DNA of 64,000 bases from Lachnospiraceae bacterium (lineage in GTDB: Bacteria; Bacillota; Clostridia; Lachnospirales; Lachnospiraceae), in assembly GCA_024696005.1 (NCBI GenBank), contig JAILHF010000019.1, positions 1 through 64,000 on the forward strand, in the 5' to 3' direction. How positions within the stretch are numbered: the stretch's first letter is position 1; each line of letters begins with the position of its first letter. This document shows, piece by piece, positions 15,365 through 25,004 of the stretch. The notes below the pieces were generated by a model that was not told the origin of the DNA, ran no database searches, and was given only the letters and a program-made list of their open reading frames with translations. Position numbers and translations under genes: made by a program.

Positions 15365-16335
15365 AGATTCTCTTTATACCAGGCAATGGCCAGCCGGATC
15401 CCGCTCGCGAAATCGAATTCGGGATCGTAGCCCAGAAGCCGCTTTGCCTTGGAAATGTCGGCGTTGGAATGCTTGATGTCCCCCGGCCTGTCGGGGCCGA
15501 AGTTCGGTTCCCTTTCCACGCCCAGCGCCTCGCAGAGCGCGTAATAGATGTCGATCAGATACTCCCGGCCGCCGTAAGCCACATTGTAGGCTTCGCCGGC
15601 TGCTTCCTCTCCTGCCAGGCAGGCTTTCAGGTTGGCCTCGATCACGTTGTCGATATAGGTGAAATCGCGGGACTGCCTGCCGTCCCCGTTGATCGTGGGC
15701 GTCTCGCCGTGCAGGAGCTGGCGGATGAAGCGCGGGATCACGGCGGCATAGGCTCCGTCCGGATCCTGCCTGCGCCCGAACACGTTGAAATAGCGCAGGC
15801 CGTAGGTGTTGAGACCGTAAAGCTTAAAATACAGCTTTCCGTATTCCTCACAGGCACGCTTGGTCAGCGCATAAGGGGAAAGGAGGTTTCCTTCCGCGCC
15901 CTCCACCTTGGGCAGGACCGGATGATCCCCGTATACGGAAGAAGACGACGCATAAACAAAACGCTTCACGCCGTTCTGCCTGGCCGCCTCCATCATGTTG
16001 AGCGTCCCGCGGATATTGTTCTCTTCGTAAAAAAGCGGCATCTCGATGCTGCGGGGCACGCTGCCCCAGGCCGCCTGGTTCAGCACATAGTCCACGCCTT
16101 CGCAGGCTTTCATGCAGGTGTCGAGATCCTTGATGTCGCCCCGGATAAAGCTGTAGCCTTCACGGTCCTTCAGAAAATCCACGTTTGCCTGTTTTCCCGT
16201 GGACAGATCGTCCAGGCAGCGCACGCGGCAGCCCAGCGAAAGGATCGCCTCGCAGAGGTTCGATCCGATGAAGCCCGCTCCGCCCGTTACCAGAAAGAGG
16301 CTGTTTTCCGGAAATTTCAGTTCCCTGTATCCCAT
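15361..16335 (-). CDS. UDP-N-acetylglucosamine 4-epimerase-like SDR protein (WbpP/TviC type)
   Basis: A 324-residue extended short-chain dehydrogenase. The chosen ATG at 16335 lies one base past the upstream stop and has GGAG eight bases ahead; an ATG 13 codons earlier would overlap the upstream gene. Seen: NAD motif VTGGAGFIGSN, SSSSVYG, catalytic YALTK, and QAAWGSVPRSIEMP plus RRQDPDGAYAAVIPRFI. The last two fit the WbpP/TviC group, which interconverts UDP-GlcNAc and UDP-GalNAc or their uronic acids, better than plain GalE. With the dehydrogenase just upstream it would supply UDP-GalNAcA. Cytoplasmic. Confidence 0.85.
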   Translation of the reverse strand: MGYRELKFPENSLFLVTGGAGFIGSNLCEAILSLGCRVRCLDDLSTGKQANVDFLKDREGYSFIRGDIKDLDTCMKACEGVDYVLNQAAWGSVPRSIEMPLFYEENNIRGTLNMMEAARQNGVKRFVYASSSSVYGDHPVLPKVEGAEGNLLSPYALTKRACEEYGKLYFKLYGLNTYGLRYFNVFGRRQDPDGAYAAVIPRFIRQLLHGETPTINGDGRQSRDFTYIDNVIEANLKACLAGEEAAGEAYNVAYGGREYLIDIYYALCEALGVEREPNFGPDRPGDIKHSNADISKAKRLLGYDPEFDFASGIRLAIAWYKENL

Positions 16336-16336
16336 G

Positions 16337-17656
16337 TCATAATCTCCAGTACAGATAATCGCTCTTCGCTTCATAGGAAGCGCGGTCCAATATGCCCTTC
16401 AGATCCAGCAGCACCTTTGCTTTCCCGCCGCCGGCAAAGAAGGCATCGATGCGCTCGGGCGTGTATGCCGCAAATTCGGCATGCGCGACCGCGATGATCA
16501 CGGCATCCATGTCCTTCAGCTCATCCGCCGGGACAAAGTGCACGCCGTAAAGACGCTCCGCCTCGGCCGCGTCGGCCGTGGGATCCGCGATCTGCGGCTC
16601 GATCCCGTACTCACGCAGCTCGTTCACGATGTCGATGACCTTGGTGTTGCGGGTATCGGGGCAGTTCTCCTTGAAGGTAAAGCCCAGGACCGCAACGCGC
16701 GCCCCCTTGACGGGGAGGTTAACGCGGATCAGGTTCTTCACCAGGTTCTCCGCCACATAGCGCCCCATGTCGTCGTTGATGCGGCGCCCCGAAAGGATGA
16801 TCTGGGAATGATAGCCCAGCTGCTCCGCTTTATAGGTCAGATAATAGGGGTCCACACCGATGCAGTGCCCGCCTACCAGGCCGGGACGGAAATTCAGGAA
16901 GTTCCATTTGGTCCCCGCCGCTTCCAGCACGGCCTGCGTGTCGATGCCCATGCGGTGAAAGATCATCGAGAGCTCGTTCATGAAAGCGATGTTGATGTCG
17001 CGCTGGCTGTTCTCGATCACCTTGGCGGCCTCGGCCACCTTGATCGATTCTGCGCGGAACACGCCCGCCTTCACGACCAGCTCATAAACCTTCGCGACCG
17101 TATCCAGCGTTTCCGCGTCTATGCCCGAGACGATCTTCGTGATGTTCTCGAGACGGTGTTCTTTATCCCCCGGATTGATGCGCTCCGGCGAATAGCCGAT
17201 CTTGAAATCAACCCCGCACTTAAGGCCCGATTCCTTTTCCAGGATCGGGACGCAGATGTCTTCCGTCACGCCCGGATAGACCGTGGATTCGTATACCACG
17301 ATGCTTCCCTTCGAAAGATTCCTTCCCAGGATGCGGCTGGCACCCTCCACGGGCGTCAGATCCGGCGTATGGTCGGGATTGACCGGCGTCGGCACCGCCA
17401 CGATATGGAAGCGCGCTTCCTTCAGCCTGTTCTCATCGGAAGTAAAATCCACCGCGCATTTTTTGATCACCTCGTCCCCGACCTCGCGGGTCGGATCCGT
17501 GCCGCCCTTGTAAAGAGCGATCTTTTCCGCGTTCACGTCAAACCCGACCACCTTCAGCTTTTCGGAAAAAGCCACCGCGATCGGCATTCCCACATAACCA
17601 AGGCCTACCAGGGAAAGCTTTGCCTCCCCGGAAAGCAGTTCTTCATACAGTCCCAT
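16337..17656 (-). CDS. Nucleotide-sugar 6-dehydrogenase (TviB/WbpO-like, UDP-HexNAc to uronic acid)
   Basis: A 439-residue UDP-glucose/GDP-mannose dehydrogenase family protein. The NAD motif is LVGLGYVGMPIAVAFS. The middle domain has VVYESTVYPGVTED and YSPERINPGD. The catalytic cysteine lies in GLVGGHCIGVDPYYLTYKAE, and the C-terminal UDP-binding domain has GFTFKENCPDTRNTKV. The GGHCIGVDPYYL form is typical of TviB/WbpO enzymes that oxidise UDP-GlcNAc or UDP-GalNAc at C6, using two NAD per sugar. It sits immediately ahead of the WbpP-like epimerase, the same pairing as in Vi antigen and O6-type clusters. Confidence 0.88.
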   Translation of the reverse strand: MGLYEELLSGEAKLSLVGLGYVGMPIAVAFSEKLKVVGFDVNAEKIALYKGGTDPTREVGDEVIKKCAVDFTSDENRLKEARFHIVAVPTPVNPDHTPDLTPVEGASRILGRNLSKGSIVVYESTVYPGVTEDICVPILEKESGLKCGVDFKIGYSPERINPGDKEHRLENITKIVSGIDAETLDTVAKVYELVVKAGVFRAESIKVAEAAKVIENSQRDINIAFMNELSMIFHRMGIDTQAVLEAAGTKWNFLNFRPGLVGGHCIGVDPYYLTYKAEQLGYHSQIILSGRRINDDMGRYVAENLVKNLIRVNLPVKGARVAVLGFTFKENCPDTRNTKVIDIVNELREYGIEPQIADPTADAAEAERLYGVHFVPADELKDMDAVIIAVAHAEFAAYTPERIDAFFAGGGKAKVLLDLKGILDRASYEAKSDYLYWRL

Positions 17657-17668
17657 TGCCGTTTCACC

Positions 17669-18382
17669 TCATGAAAAGAAATTGTATCTTATGATACAGT
17701 ATAATGCGCGAAACGCGTCTTTTAACCCGATCTTTTTGCCCTGTTCGAAGGTACGGGGATGATAGGAGATCGGGATCTCGTAGATGCGGGCCTTCTTCTT
17801 CGCGATCTTGGCCGTGACCTCGGGCTCAAAGCCGAAGCGGTCCTCCTTCAGATCGATGGACTGGATCAGCTCACGCCTGAACATCTTGTAGCAGGTTTCC
17901 ATGTCTGTCAGCGACAGGTCCGAGCAGAGATTGGACAAAAGCGTCAGCATCTTGTTGCCGAACTCGTGATAAAAGCCGTCCACGCGGAAGTTGCTGCCCC
18001 GCAGATAGCGGGAGCCGTATACCACATCCGCATCGGCATTGCCGGATACAAAGGGCTCCACCAGCTTCGTGAATTCGTTGGGGTCGTATTCCATGTCCGC
18101 ATCCTGCACGATGACCAGATCACCGGTAGCCGCGGCAAAGCCGTGACGCAGGGCCGCACCCTTCCCCATGTTGCGCTTGTGGAAAAGGATGATGTCGGCC
18201 TTGTCCCGCAGGTCCCCGCGCAGCAGCTCCCGCGTGCCGTCCGAGGATCCGTCATCCACCACAACGATCTGCGTGCGCAGGCCGCAGCCCCGCACCCGGT
18301 CGATCACCGTCTCGAGGGTGCCCACCTCGTTATAGCACGGAACGATCACCGACAGTAGCAAAGTATCCTTATTCAGTCCCAT
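17669..18382 (-). CDS. GT2-family glycosyltransferase, dolichol-phosphate-mannose-synthase-like
   Basis: A 237-residue GT-A protein without transmembrane segments. SVIVPCYNEVGTLETVI opens the nucleotide-binding fold, IVVVDDGSSDGT follows, and QDADMEY supplies the DxD metal site. It resembles soluble polyprenyl-phosphate sugar transferases and also many GT2 enzymes that transfer directly. It overlaps the membrane-anchored GT2 gene upstream by 14 bp, so the pair may serve two lipid-linked sugars. Confidence 0.85.
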   Translation of the reverse strand: MGLNKDTLLLSVIVPCYNEVGTLETVIDRVRGCGLRTQIVVVDDGSSDGTRELLRGDLRDKADIILFHKRNMGKGAALRHGFAAATGDLVIVQDADMEYDPNEFTKLVEPFVSGNADADVVYGSRYLRGSNFRVDGFYHEFGNKMLTLLSNLCSDLSLTDMETCYKMFRRELIQSIDLKEDRFGFEPEVTAKIAKKKARIYEIPISYHPRTFEQGKKIGLKDAFRALYCIIRYNFFS

Positions 18383-19316
18383 CCGGATCCTCCTTTGTAA
18401 TGATCTGCTTGATCACGTATTGCGGCGAGCGGTTCAGGCTGATGTACACCCGGCCGATGTATTCGCCGATCAGCCCCAGCATGATCATGATCATCCCGCC
18501 GAAAAAGACCAGAAGGGCAGCCAGCGAAGCAAAGCCGATCACCCGGTCCGGCAGCAGGAAATGCTGCACGATGATCACGATCCCGTATATGAATCCCGCA
18601 ATGGCGGAAATGATCCCCAAAACCGTGGCGATACGCAGCGGCTTGACCGAGAAGGAGGTGAAGCCGTTCATCCAGAGCCCCAGAAGCTTCTTCATGGTGT
18701 AACCGGAGCTGCCGATCTCGCGGCTGCGGTGGTCGATGTCCACGTTCACGATGTTGTCCGTCGCCCGAAGCACCAGTCCGATCACGTAGGGATAGGAATT
18801 CTCGTATCGTATCATGTCGTTGACGATGTAGCGCTTTGCCGCGAAGTAGCTGGATACAAAAAGCTCCCTGGGCTTTCCCAGCATGAAACGTGCCATGGCC
18901 TCGTTCACGCTGCTCCCGAAATTCCGGAAGGCGGAATGCTTCTTGTTCTTGTAGCGCGCGTAGGCGACGTCCGCTCCGTTCTCCAGCGCCGTGATCAGCC
19001 GGTCGGCCTGGTCCGCGGGTGTCTGTCCGTCGTCATCGAGACAGATCACGATATCGCCCTTCGACTGCCTGAGCCCCGCCATCAGGGCCGAGTGCTGTCC
19101 GAAGTTCCTCGCAAAGTCGATCACGGTGATCCGTCCGTCCTTCCGGGCAAGCTCCTTCAGCACCCCGATCGTGCCGTCCGGGGAGCAGTCGTTGACGAGA
19201 ACGATCTCGTATTCATATTGTGACAAGCTTTTCATCTTCTCCCGGATCTCGTCCGTAACGGACACGATCGTCCGTTCGGAACGGTAACAGGGGATCACAA
19301 AGCTCAGCATCTGCAT
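18369..19316 (-). CDS. Membrane-anchored GT2 (GtrB/ArnC-like polyprenyl-phosphate glycosyltransferase)
   Basis: A 315-residue protein. GT-A domain: SFVIPCYRSERTIVSV, VLVNDCSPDGT, CLDDDGQTP for the DxD region. Two C-terminal transmembrane helices follow (about 230-300: LRIATVLGIISAIAGFIYGIVI and ASLAALLVFFGGMIMIMLGLI). This is the GtrB/ArnC layout, in which a sugar is loaded onto undecaprenyl phosphate on the inner face. GtrA (the flippase) is present as the C-terminal part of the fusion at 25.0 kb and a GtrC-like transferase lies at 34.4 kb, so a complete decoration route is plausible. Confidence 0.88.
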   Translation of the reverse strand: MQMLSFVIPCYRSERTIVSVTDEIREKMKSLSQYEYEIVLVNDCSPDGTIGVLKELARKDGRITVIDFARNFGQHSALMAGLRQSKGDIVICLDDDGQTPADQADRLITALENGADVAYARYKNKKHSAFRNFGSSVNEAMARFMLGKPRELFVSSYFAAKRYIVNDMIRYENSYPYVIGLVLRATDNIVNVDIDHRSREIGSSGYTMKKLLGLWMNGFTSFSVKPLRIATVLGIISAIAGFIYGIVIIVQHFLLPDRVIGFASLAALLVFFGGMIMIMLGLIGEYIGRVYISLNRSPQYVIKQIITKEDPDGTE

Positions 19317-19319
19317 CTT

Positions 19320-21062
19320 TTATTCCATCCCGTAGATCAAAAAAGTCGCATCCTGCGCTTCCAGGCGTTCCAACAGCTTCAGCCGCCCGCCTTCCGGCCG
19401 GCGTTCCTCCAGAAAAGCCTCCAGCTCCGAGGGCTTCAGTCCCACACCCTCGCGAAAGACGATGTTCGCACCGCCCGGGGCAAAGAGCTCTTCCCGCTCC
19501 GTGTATCCGAAGCGCCCAAAGGTTTCTTCCTGCAGGGGACTGCCGTACTGCCAGCCGCCCATCAAAAGGACGTTTCCGCTGCCGTCTTCCCGAAGGACCG
19601 GCGTGGTGCGGTCCACCGTCGCATAGGTTTCCAGAAGAAACAGCGTGTCGGCGTGTTCCGCCATATAGGAGTATAACACATCATCGGTCTGATTTACAGT
19701 AATTTGTCTGTCGTAGTCCTCCATGCTCCCGCTAAAGAAGGAAGCCGCAAACAAAGCCGTGGCCGCAGCGCCGGCCAGCACAGTCCCAAGGCGTCCGGCG
19801 TGCTCTCTCAGAAGCAGCCCCGCCGCATAGACCGTCCCGATCAGATAGAGGGAGACGGTGACCCGCTCGGGCGCGCGCCCGTTCCACAAAAGATAAGCAT
19901 AAAGGCCGAAATGCAGGCAGAGCCCGCCGAGGAGAGCCAGAAACGGGATCCACCTCTTTTTCAGGGCGAAAAAAACCAGCCCCGCCAGGGCCGTGAAAAG
20001 ATACGGCCAGGCGTAAACAATCTCGCCCCGATCCGGGGAAAGGGTCCTCACCCGCAGCTCATAAAGCACGTTCTTCACTTTCTGCAAGCCCTGCGGGTTG
20101 CGGGATTCCTCCCGGTAAAGCGCCAGGGCCGAAAGCCGCTCCGTCCGGGCATCCCCGTCGGGCAAAAGGTCATAATTCAGATAAAGCGGCAGCGTCGTCT
20201 CCGTGCGCATCCCGTTCTTTTCGTAGTATTCCTTTGCCGCATCGCTCTCCCAGACACCGCTGTAATCATACAGCTTCGTGCGGGCGTCGTTGAGCCTGAG
20301 GTATTCCGCCCAGGGATATGACAGATAGGCGCATTTGTGGACACAAAGCAGCACAAGCCACAGCACGGCCGAAACGACCAGCTTTTTCAGAAACAGCCGC
20401 TTCTCCTCTTTCTCCGCCCCGTCGAAGCAAAGGCGCAGGAGCACGACCGCCGCCGCAAAGGGCAGCAGCATCAGGAATACCTGCGAGCGGATCTGATCGC
20501 ACAGGATCAGCAGGACAAAAGCAGGGATGTCCAAGCTGCGGCTTTCATCCTCTTTTTTCCGAAGCAGAAGCCACAGGCCCGTCGCCCCGCAGCAGGCCGC
20601 GACCAGCGTGTAATGCGGCATGATCAGGACCGGCAGCAGGAAGAGAAAACAGAGCGCGCCGGCAAACAGGACCCCGGCGGTCAACGGAAGGAACGCTGCC
20701 TTCCCCTCCCCGCCTTCGGGCGCCTTCCGTTCCGCGGGCAGGAAACGCACGGCCGCAGAACAGAACAGAAAATAAAAACAGCCTGCCATGCACAGGCACA
20801 GAAAGCCTCCGAACCAGGGAACGGAGGGCAGGATGCGGTACAGAAGGGAAAGCAGAAACGACAGAGGTGCGCGCATGTAGACGGCATGAAGATCCGGGCT
20901 GCCCCCCAGATTTCCCGACAGGATGTCCCTGAGCTGCAGGTCGTCGTTCAGGCAGAAGAGGGGCGCCCTGATCAGCAGAGGGAGCAGAAAAAACAATGCG
21001 GCCGGGACTGCCGGCAGTCCGAACCGCAGAAGCCTGCTCCTTTTTTCGGCCTTTGTTTCCAT
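19320..21062 (-). CDS. Polytopic membrane protein, possibly a GT-C type glycosyltransferase
   Basis: A 580-residue hydrophobic protein with about ten predicted membrane helices, then a C-terminal soluble region of about 110 residues. After the first helix comes an extracytoplasmic loop with CLNDDLQLRD; acidic pairs there are typical of GT-C enzymes that use lipid-linked sugars. No established family was recognised. Context (three bases from the GtrB-like gene, two from the aminotransferase) favours a glycan-polymerising or glycan-decorating membrane protein; Wzy-like polymerase is an alternative. Confidence 0.7.
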   Translation of the reverse strand: METKAEKRSRLLRFGLPAVPAALFFLLPLLIRAPLFCLNDDLQLRDILSGNLGGSPDLHAVYMRAPLSFLLSLLYRILPSVPWFGGFLCLCMAGCFYFLFCSAAVRFLPAERKAPEGGEGKAAFLPLTAGVLFAGALCFLFLLPVLIMPHYTLVAACCGATGLWLLLRKKEDESRSLDIPAFVLLILCDQIRSQVFLMLLPFAAAVVLLRLCFDGAEKEEKRLFLKKLVVSAVLWLVLLCVHKCAYLSYPWAEYLRLNDARTKLYDYSGVWESDAAKEYYEKNGMRTETTLPLYLNYDLLPDGDARTERLSALALYREESRNPQGLQKVKNVLYELRVRTLSPDRGEIVYAWPYLFTALAGLVFFALKKRWIPFLALLGGLCLHFGLYAYLLWNGRAPERVTVSLYLIGTVYAAGLLLREHAGRLGTVLAGAAATALFAASFFSGSMEDYDRQITVNQTDDVLYSYMAEHADTLFLLETYATVDRTTPVLREDGSGNVLLMGGWQYGSPLQEETFGRFGYTEREELFAPGGANIVFREGVGLKPSELEAFLEERRPEGGRLKLLERLEAQDATFLIYGME

Positions 21063-21064
21063 GC

Positions 21065-22195
21065 TCAGGCGTAAAACTCCTTTACACAGTCGATGATCAG
21101 CGCATTCTGCTCCTCCGTGAGCCCGTAATAGAGCGGGAGACGGAGCAGGCGGTCGCTTTCCTTTGTGGTATAGCGGTCCTCACCCGCAAAACGCCCGTAG
21201 CGCTTTCCGGCGGGCGACGAGTGAAGGGGCACATAATGGGATACCGCGAGTATCCCCTTCTCCCCGAGAAACGCCTTGAGCGCGCCGCGCTCCGCAAGAT
21301 CCGCCGTTTTGACGTAGAACATGTGCGCGTTATGGACGCAGCCCTCGGGAACGACCGGCAGTTCGATCTTTCCGGCCTCCGCAAGGGGGGACAGCTCCCG
21401 GTAATAGGTATTCCAGATCTTCAGGCGCGCCTCGTTGATCTCGTCGGCGATCTCGAGCTGCGCATAAAGGTAAGCCGCGTTCATGTCGCTGGGAAGATAG
21501 GAAGAGCCGGCCGCCTGCCAGGTGTACTTATCCACCTGCCCTCGGTAATAGCGGCTGCGGTCCGTGCCCTTTTCGCGGATGATCTCGGCCATGTCCGTGT
21601 ATTTTCCGTCGTTCAAGAGCAGCGCGCCGCCTTCGCCCATGCTGTAATTCTTGGTCTCGTGGAAGGAAAAACAGCCGAAGTCGCCGATGGCGCCCAGAGC
21701 CTTTCCCTTGTAGCTCGCCATCACACCCTGGGCCGCATCTTCCACCACAAAGAGGCCGTGGCGCTTCGCGATGTCCATGATCGTATCCATCTCGCAGGCG
21801 ACGCCGGCATAATGAACGGGCACGATGGCACGGGTGCGCTCCGTAACGGCAGCTTCGATGAGCTTTTCGTCCATATTCATGGTATCTGGACGGATATCGA
21901 CAAACACGGCCTTTGCACCGCGCAACACAAAGGCATCCGCCGTGGATACAAAGGTGTAGGAGGGCATGATCACCTCATCCCCTTCCTTGATGTCCAGAAG
22001 CAGCGCGGCCATCTCGGTGGCATGGGTGCAGGAGGTGGTCAGCAGCGCCTTTTTCGTGCCGGTCCTCTTCTCGATCCATTCGTTGCACTTCTTCGTGAAC
22101 GCGCCGTCGCCGCAGATCTTCTCCGCCGCGATGCATTCCCTGATATAATCCAGTTCTTTCCCGACATGGGGAGGTACGTTAAAATTGATCTTCAT
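21065..22195 (-). CDS. rffA: Sugar-nucleotide aminotransferase (RffA/WecE-like)
   Basis: A 376-residue DegT/DnrJ/EryC1-family PLP enzyme. INFNVPPHVGKELDYI at the N-terminus, GDEVIMPSYTFVSTADAFV, EDAAQGVMASYKGKALG and the PLP lysine in FSFHETKNYSMGEGG all fit the WecE/RffA group. That group converts dTDP-4-keto-6-deoxyglucose to dTDP-4-amino-4,6-dideoxygalactose. The N-terminal and C-terminal signatures and length agree with the family. No rmlA/rmlB is present here, so the 4-keto substrate must come from elsewhere or from another dehydratase. It starts within the stop codon of the upstream membrane protein (ATGA). Confidence 0.87.
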   Translation of the reverse strand: MKINFNVPPHVGKELDYIRECIAAEKICGDGAFTKKCNEWIEKRTGTKKALLTTSCTHATEMAALLLDIKEGDEVIMPSYTFVSTADAFVLRGAKAVFVDIRPDTMNMDEKLIEAAVTERTRAIVPVHYAGVACEMDTIMDIAKRHGLFVVEDAAQGVMASYKGKALGAIGDFGCFSFHETKNYSMGEGGALLLNDGKYTDMAEIIREKGTDRSRYYRGQVDKYTWQAAGSSYLPSDMNAAYLYAQLEIADEINEARLKIWNTYYRELSPLAEAGKIELPVVPEGCVHNAHMFYVKTADLAERGALKAFLGEKGILAVSHYVPLHSSPAGKRYGRFAGEDRYTTKESDRLLRLPLYYGLTEEQNALIIDCVKEFYA

Positions 22196-23910
22196 TCTTC
22201 CACACTCTCATAAACCGCGAATTCTTCGTTTCCATATGTTTTCACATAGGCTCCATTATACAGGAATTCCCTTAAAAGGGAAAGCTTTTCGCCCGCCTCG
22301 TCCCCCTGAAGCGCATCGGCCTGCGCACTCAGGATGACCAAAGGCCTTTCTCCCCGCCCGGAAACGGCCGCCAGCTCGCTTTCGTACTGGGCGCGGGGAT
22401 AGCTTTCCAGGTCCGGCCAGGATGTGCTTACGGCGCTCGCAAGCCCCAGCGCGTAATGCAGGCCCGGGATGTCACCGTAAGTCAGGAGCGTTCCCTCACG
22501 CTTTCCCAGGGCGGCGGACAGGCCCTTTAAGGCTTCGGCATGACCCTCCGTCGTGCGTATCCCCTCAAGCGGGGCCGGCTCAGTGATGACCGCAGCCAGC
22601 TTCTGTCCCTCGTTTCCTTCCTTGAAGACAAAGAAGAGGCCGAAGAGCACGCTCTGCACCAGCAGAAGGAGCAAAAGGGCCGAAGACAGGGCCGCAAGGG
22701 GAAAGCGCCACGGCCGCTCTTTTTTGCAGCGGCCAAGCATCCCGCTGCCCGTGATCAGCGCCGCAGGCAGGAGCAGATACATGTTGTTAATGCAGGAATA
22801 GAGATGATTATTGCTCCCGAGCGGGGTGATCAGCTGTACGAGCAGCGCCAGAAAGGCCAGGGCCTTTTCCTCCTCCGATGCGCGTCTGTCCGCCAGCACC
22901 GCCAGATCCAGAAGGATCAGCCCCAGGAGCACGACCACCGAGATGCGGAAGATGCTGCCCACATTGTAATATTTCAGGTCGAATACGCCGTTTCGGAAAT
23001 ACCAGACCATCAGAAGAGCGATCCCGCCTGCCGTAAGGACGGCGGCCAGGGTCCGCAGCTTCTCCTTCAACAGGAAAAAGAGCAGGCTGCCCGCGGCTGC
23101 CACCGCAAGGGCTCCCAGAAAATAGCGGAGGTTTCCCGCGTAATTATCCAGTATCGAAAGGAGCATCTCCTGCGGGGTGTAGCCGCCGCCTCCGCTGCTG
23201 CCGCCAAAGAGCCCCAGGATCCAGGCCGCCATGCTCTGCAGGCCGCCGCTGCCGCCTCCGGCCAGAAGCAGGAGAAAAGCCGCCGCCAGGCCGCCCAGAT
23301 AACCCGCAACGCAGATGCCGATGTCTTTCAACAATTCACGCGCCTGCTTCTTCCGCTGGCGTTCGTAAATCACAAAAAGGATCAGGACCGGATAGAGCAG
23401 ATTGGAGATGCGCACCAGCGCACCCAGCCCCAGCACGAGCCCGGCCGCGCACAAAAGCTTCCTCTTCTCCCGGCTCATCCCGAAATACAGAAGCAGGGAG
23501 CCCGCTACCAGCACCAGATAGCTCTCCTGCTGGTAAAGGATCACCGAGGGGGACCAGCACAGCCCCAGCGCCGCCAGCTCGGAAAGAAAGAGCAGGAGCG
23601 GGTTCACGCGGTCTTTGAAGCAGTAATAGACGGCGAGAGCCGTTCCTGCCGGGACCAGGCTGCAGAGAAGATTGACGAAGATCAGACGCCCGCCGCCCAG
23701 CAGATAGAAGAGGCGTCCCGTGAGATTGGCGATGTAGGTGGCATAGTGCCAGTTTCCGGCATCGCTGTCAAAAAAAGCGTAGTTTCCCACGCTGTACATC
23801 GTATCCGACAGATCCGCTCCCCGGGTGCACCCGACAAAGGAAAAGAGCAGGAGCAGCAGCGGCAGGATGAAACGCGCCGTAATGCCTTTTTCGGAAAAGA
23901 CCTTCTTCAT
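22192..23910 (-). CDS. Polytopic membrane protein of glycan cluster, unknown function
   Basis: About 572 residues with a dozen or so predicted membrane helices and a C-terminal soluble tail of about 120 residues. ATG 23910 is preferred, with GGGGAAG seven bases ahead; a GTG two codons earlier overlaps the epimerase stop. The first outer loop (SDTMYSVGNYAFFDSDAGNW) is rich in acidic and aromatic residues. It shares its general plan with the 580-residue protein two genes downstream but little sequence. I infer a membrane glycosyltransferase or polymerase acting on lipid-linked sugar; no catalytic motif is certain. Confidence 0.7.
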   Translation of the reverse strand: MKKVFSEKGITARFILPLLLLLFSFVGCTRGADLSDTMYSVGNYAFFDSDAGNWHYATYIANLTGRLFYLLGGGRLIFVNLLCSLVPAGTALAVYYCFKDRVNPLLLFLSELAALGLCWSPSVILYQQESYLVLVAGSLLLYFGMSREKRKLLCAAGLVLGLGALVRISNLLYPVLILFVIYERQRKKQARELLKDIGICVAGYLGGLAAAFLLLLAGGGSGGLQSMAAWILGLFGGSSGGGGYTPQEMLLSILDNYAGNLRYFLGALAVAAAGSLLFFLLKEKLRTLAAVLTAGGIALLMVWYFRNGVFDLKYYNVGSIFRISVVVLLGLILLDLAVLADRRASEEEKALAFLALLVQLITPLGSNNHLYSCINNMYLLLPAALITGSGMLGRCKKERPWRFPLAALSSALLLLLLVQSVLFGLFFVFKEGNEGQKLAAVITEPAPLEGIRTTEGHAEALKGLSAALGKREGTLLTYGDIPGLHYALGLASAVSTSWPDLESYPRAQYESELAAVSGRGERPLVILSAQADALQGDEAGEKLSLLREFLYNGAYVKTYGNEEFAVYESVEE

Positions 23911-23912
23911 GC

Positions 23913-25004
23913 TCACTTCCCCGCATAAAAGGCGGCGTACCAGTCCGCAAAGCGCCGCAGGCCTTCCCGGAGCGGCGTGGTGGGTTTGAAGCCGTAGTCC
24001 CGCTCCAGAGCCGTGGTGTCGGCAAAGGTCACGGGCACGTCGCCCGGCTGCATGGGCAGAAGCTCACGGTGGGCCGAAAGGTCAAAATCCTTTTCCAGGA
24101 TGCCCACGCGCTGCAGCTCTTCGGTGAGGATGCGGATGAACTCCATCAGCTCCACCGGGGACGAATTTCCGATGTTGTATACGGCATAAGGCGCCAGCGG
24201 CAGCTTGTCCTGGCCGGTCCTGCGCTCGGGAGCACCCTGCATCACGCGGAGCACCCCGTCCGCCACGTCATCCACAAAGGTAAAGTCCCTTTTGCAGTTC
24301 CCGTAATTGAAGATACGGATCTTTCCGCCCTCGCGGAGCGTGTTCGTGAAGCTGAAATAGGCCATATCGGGCCGGCCGGCCGGGCCGTACACGGTAAAGA
24401 AACGCAGTCCCGTCGAAGGGATCTCGTAAAGCTTGCTGTAGGCATGCGCCAGAAGCTCGTCGCTCTTTTTGGTGGCGGCGTAGAGCGAGACCGGATGTTC
24501 CGCCGGCTCCTCCACACGGTAGGGAATGCTCCTGCTGTCGCCGTAGATCGAGGAAGAGGAAGCATAGACCAGATGTGCCACGCCCTCTTTTCCGCCGTCA
24601 TAGCTGTGCCGGCAGGCTTCCAGGATGCGGTAAAAGCCCATGACATTGGCTTCCATGTAGGCATCGGGGTTGACGATGGAATAGCGCACGCCGGCCTGGG
24701 CCGCCAGATTGACCACCACGCGGAAATCGTGCTTTTCGAAAAGACCGTTGATCAGGCCGGCATCCGCGATGCTGCCCTTTACGAACTCCCAGCTGCTGTT
24801 GCTTTCCGCCGCGGCCTCTTCGATCAGGCGCAGACGGTACTCCTTGATCGCCACGTCATAGTAATCGTTCATGTTGTCGATCCCCACGACATGAACGTCA
24901 CGGATGCCCTCATCCCGCAGGATGCGCAGTATCAGGTTCGACGCGATAAAGCCCGCCGCCCCGGTGATGAATATGCTGCTGCCGTTCAGATCGATCTGTT
25001 TCAA
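23913..25004 (-). CDS. UDP-glucuronate-epimerase-like SDR protein
   Basis: A 363-residue extended SDR. NAD motif FITGAAGFIASNLILRIL, DNMNDYYD, SSSSIYG, catalytic YAATKK and FFTVYGPAGRPDMAYFSFT. The last signature marks the UDP-glucuronate 4-epimerase (CapI/LpsL) group. The start codon is TTG at 25004, overlapping the upstream stop as TTGA, with AGGAG ahead. The likely reaction interconverts UDP-GlcA and UDP-GalA in the cytoplasm. Substrate assignment within the group is probable but not certain. Confidence 0.83.
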   Translation of the reverse strand: MKQIDLNGSSIFITGAAGFIASNLILRILRDEGIRDVHVVGIDNMNDYYDVAIKEYRLRLIEEAAAESNSSWEFVKGSIADAGLINGLFEKHDFRVVVNLAAQAGVRYSIVNPDAYMEANVMGFYRILEACRHSYDGGKEGVAHLVYASSSSIYGDSRSIPYRVEEPAEHPVSLYAATKKSDELLAHAYSKLYEIPSTGLRFFTVYGPAGRPDMAYFSFTNTLREGGKIRIFNYGNCKRDFTFVDDVADGVLRVMQGAPERRTGQDKLPLAPYAVYNIGNSSPVELMEFIRILTEELQRVGILEKDFDLSAHRELLPMQPGDVPVTFADTTALERDYGFKPTTPLREGLRRFADWYAAFYAGK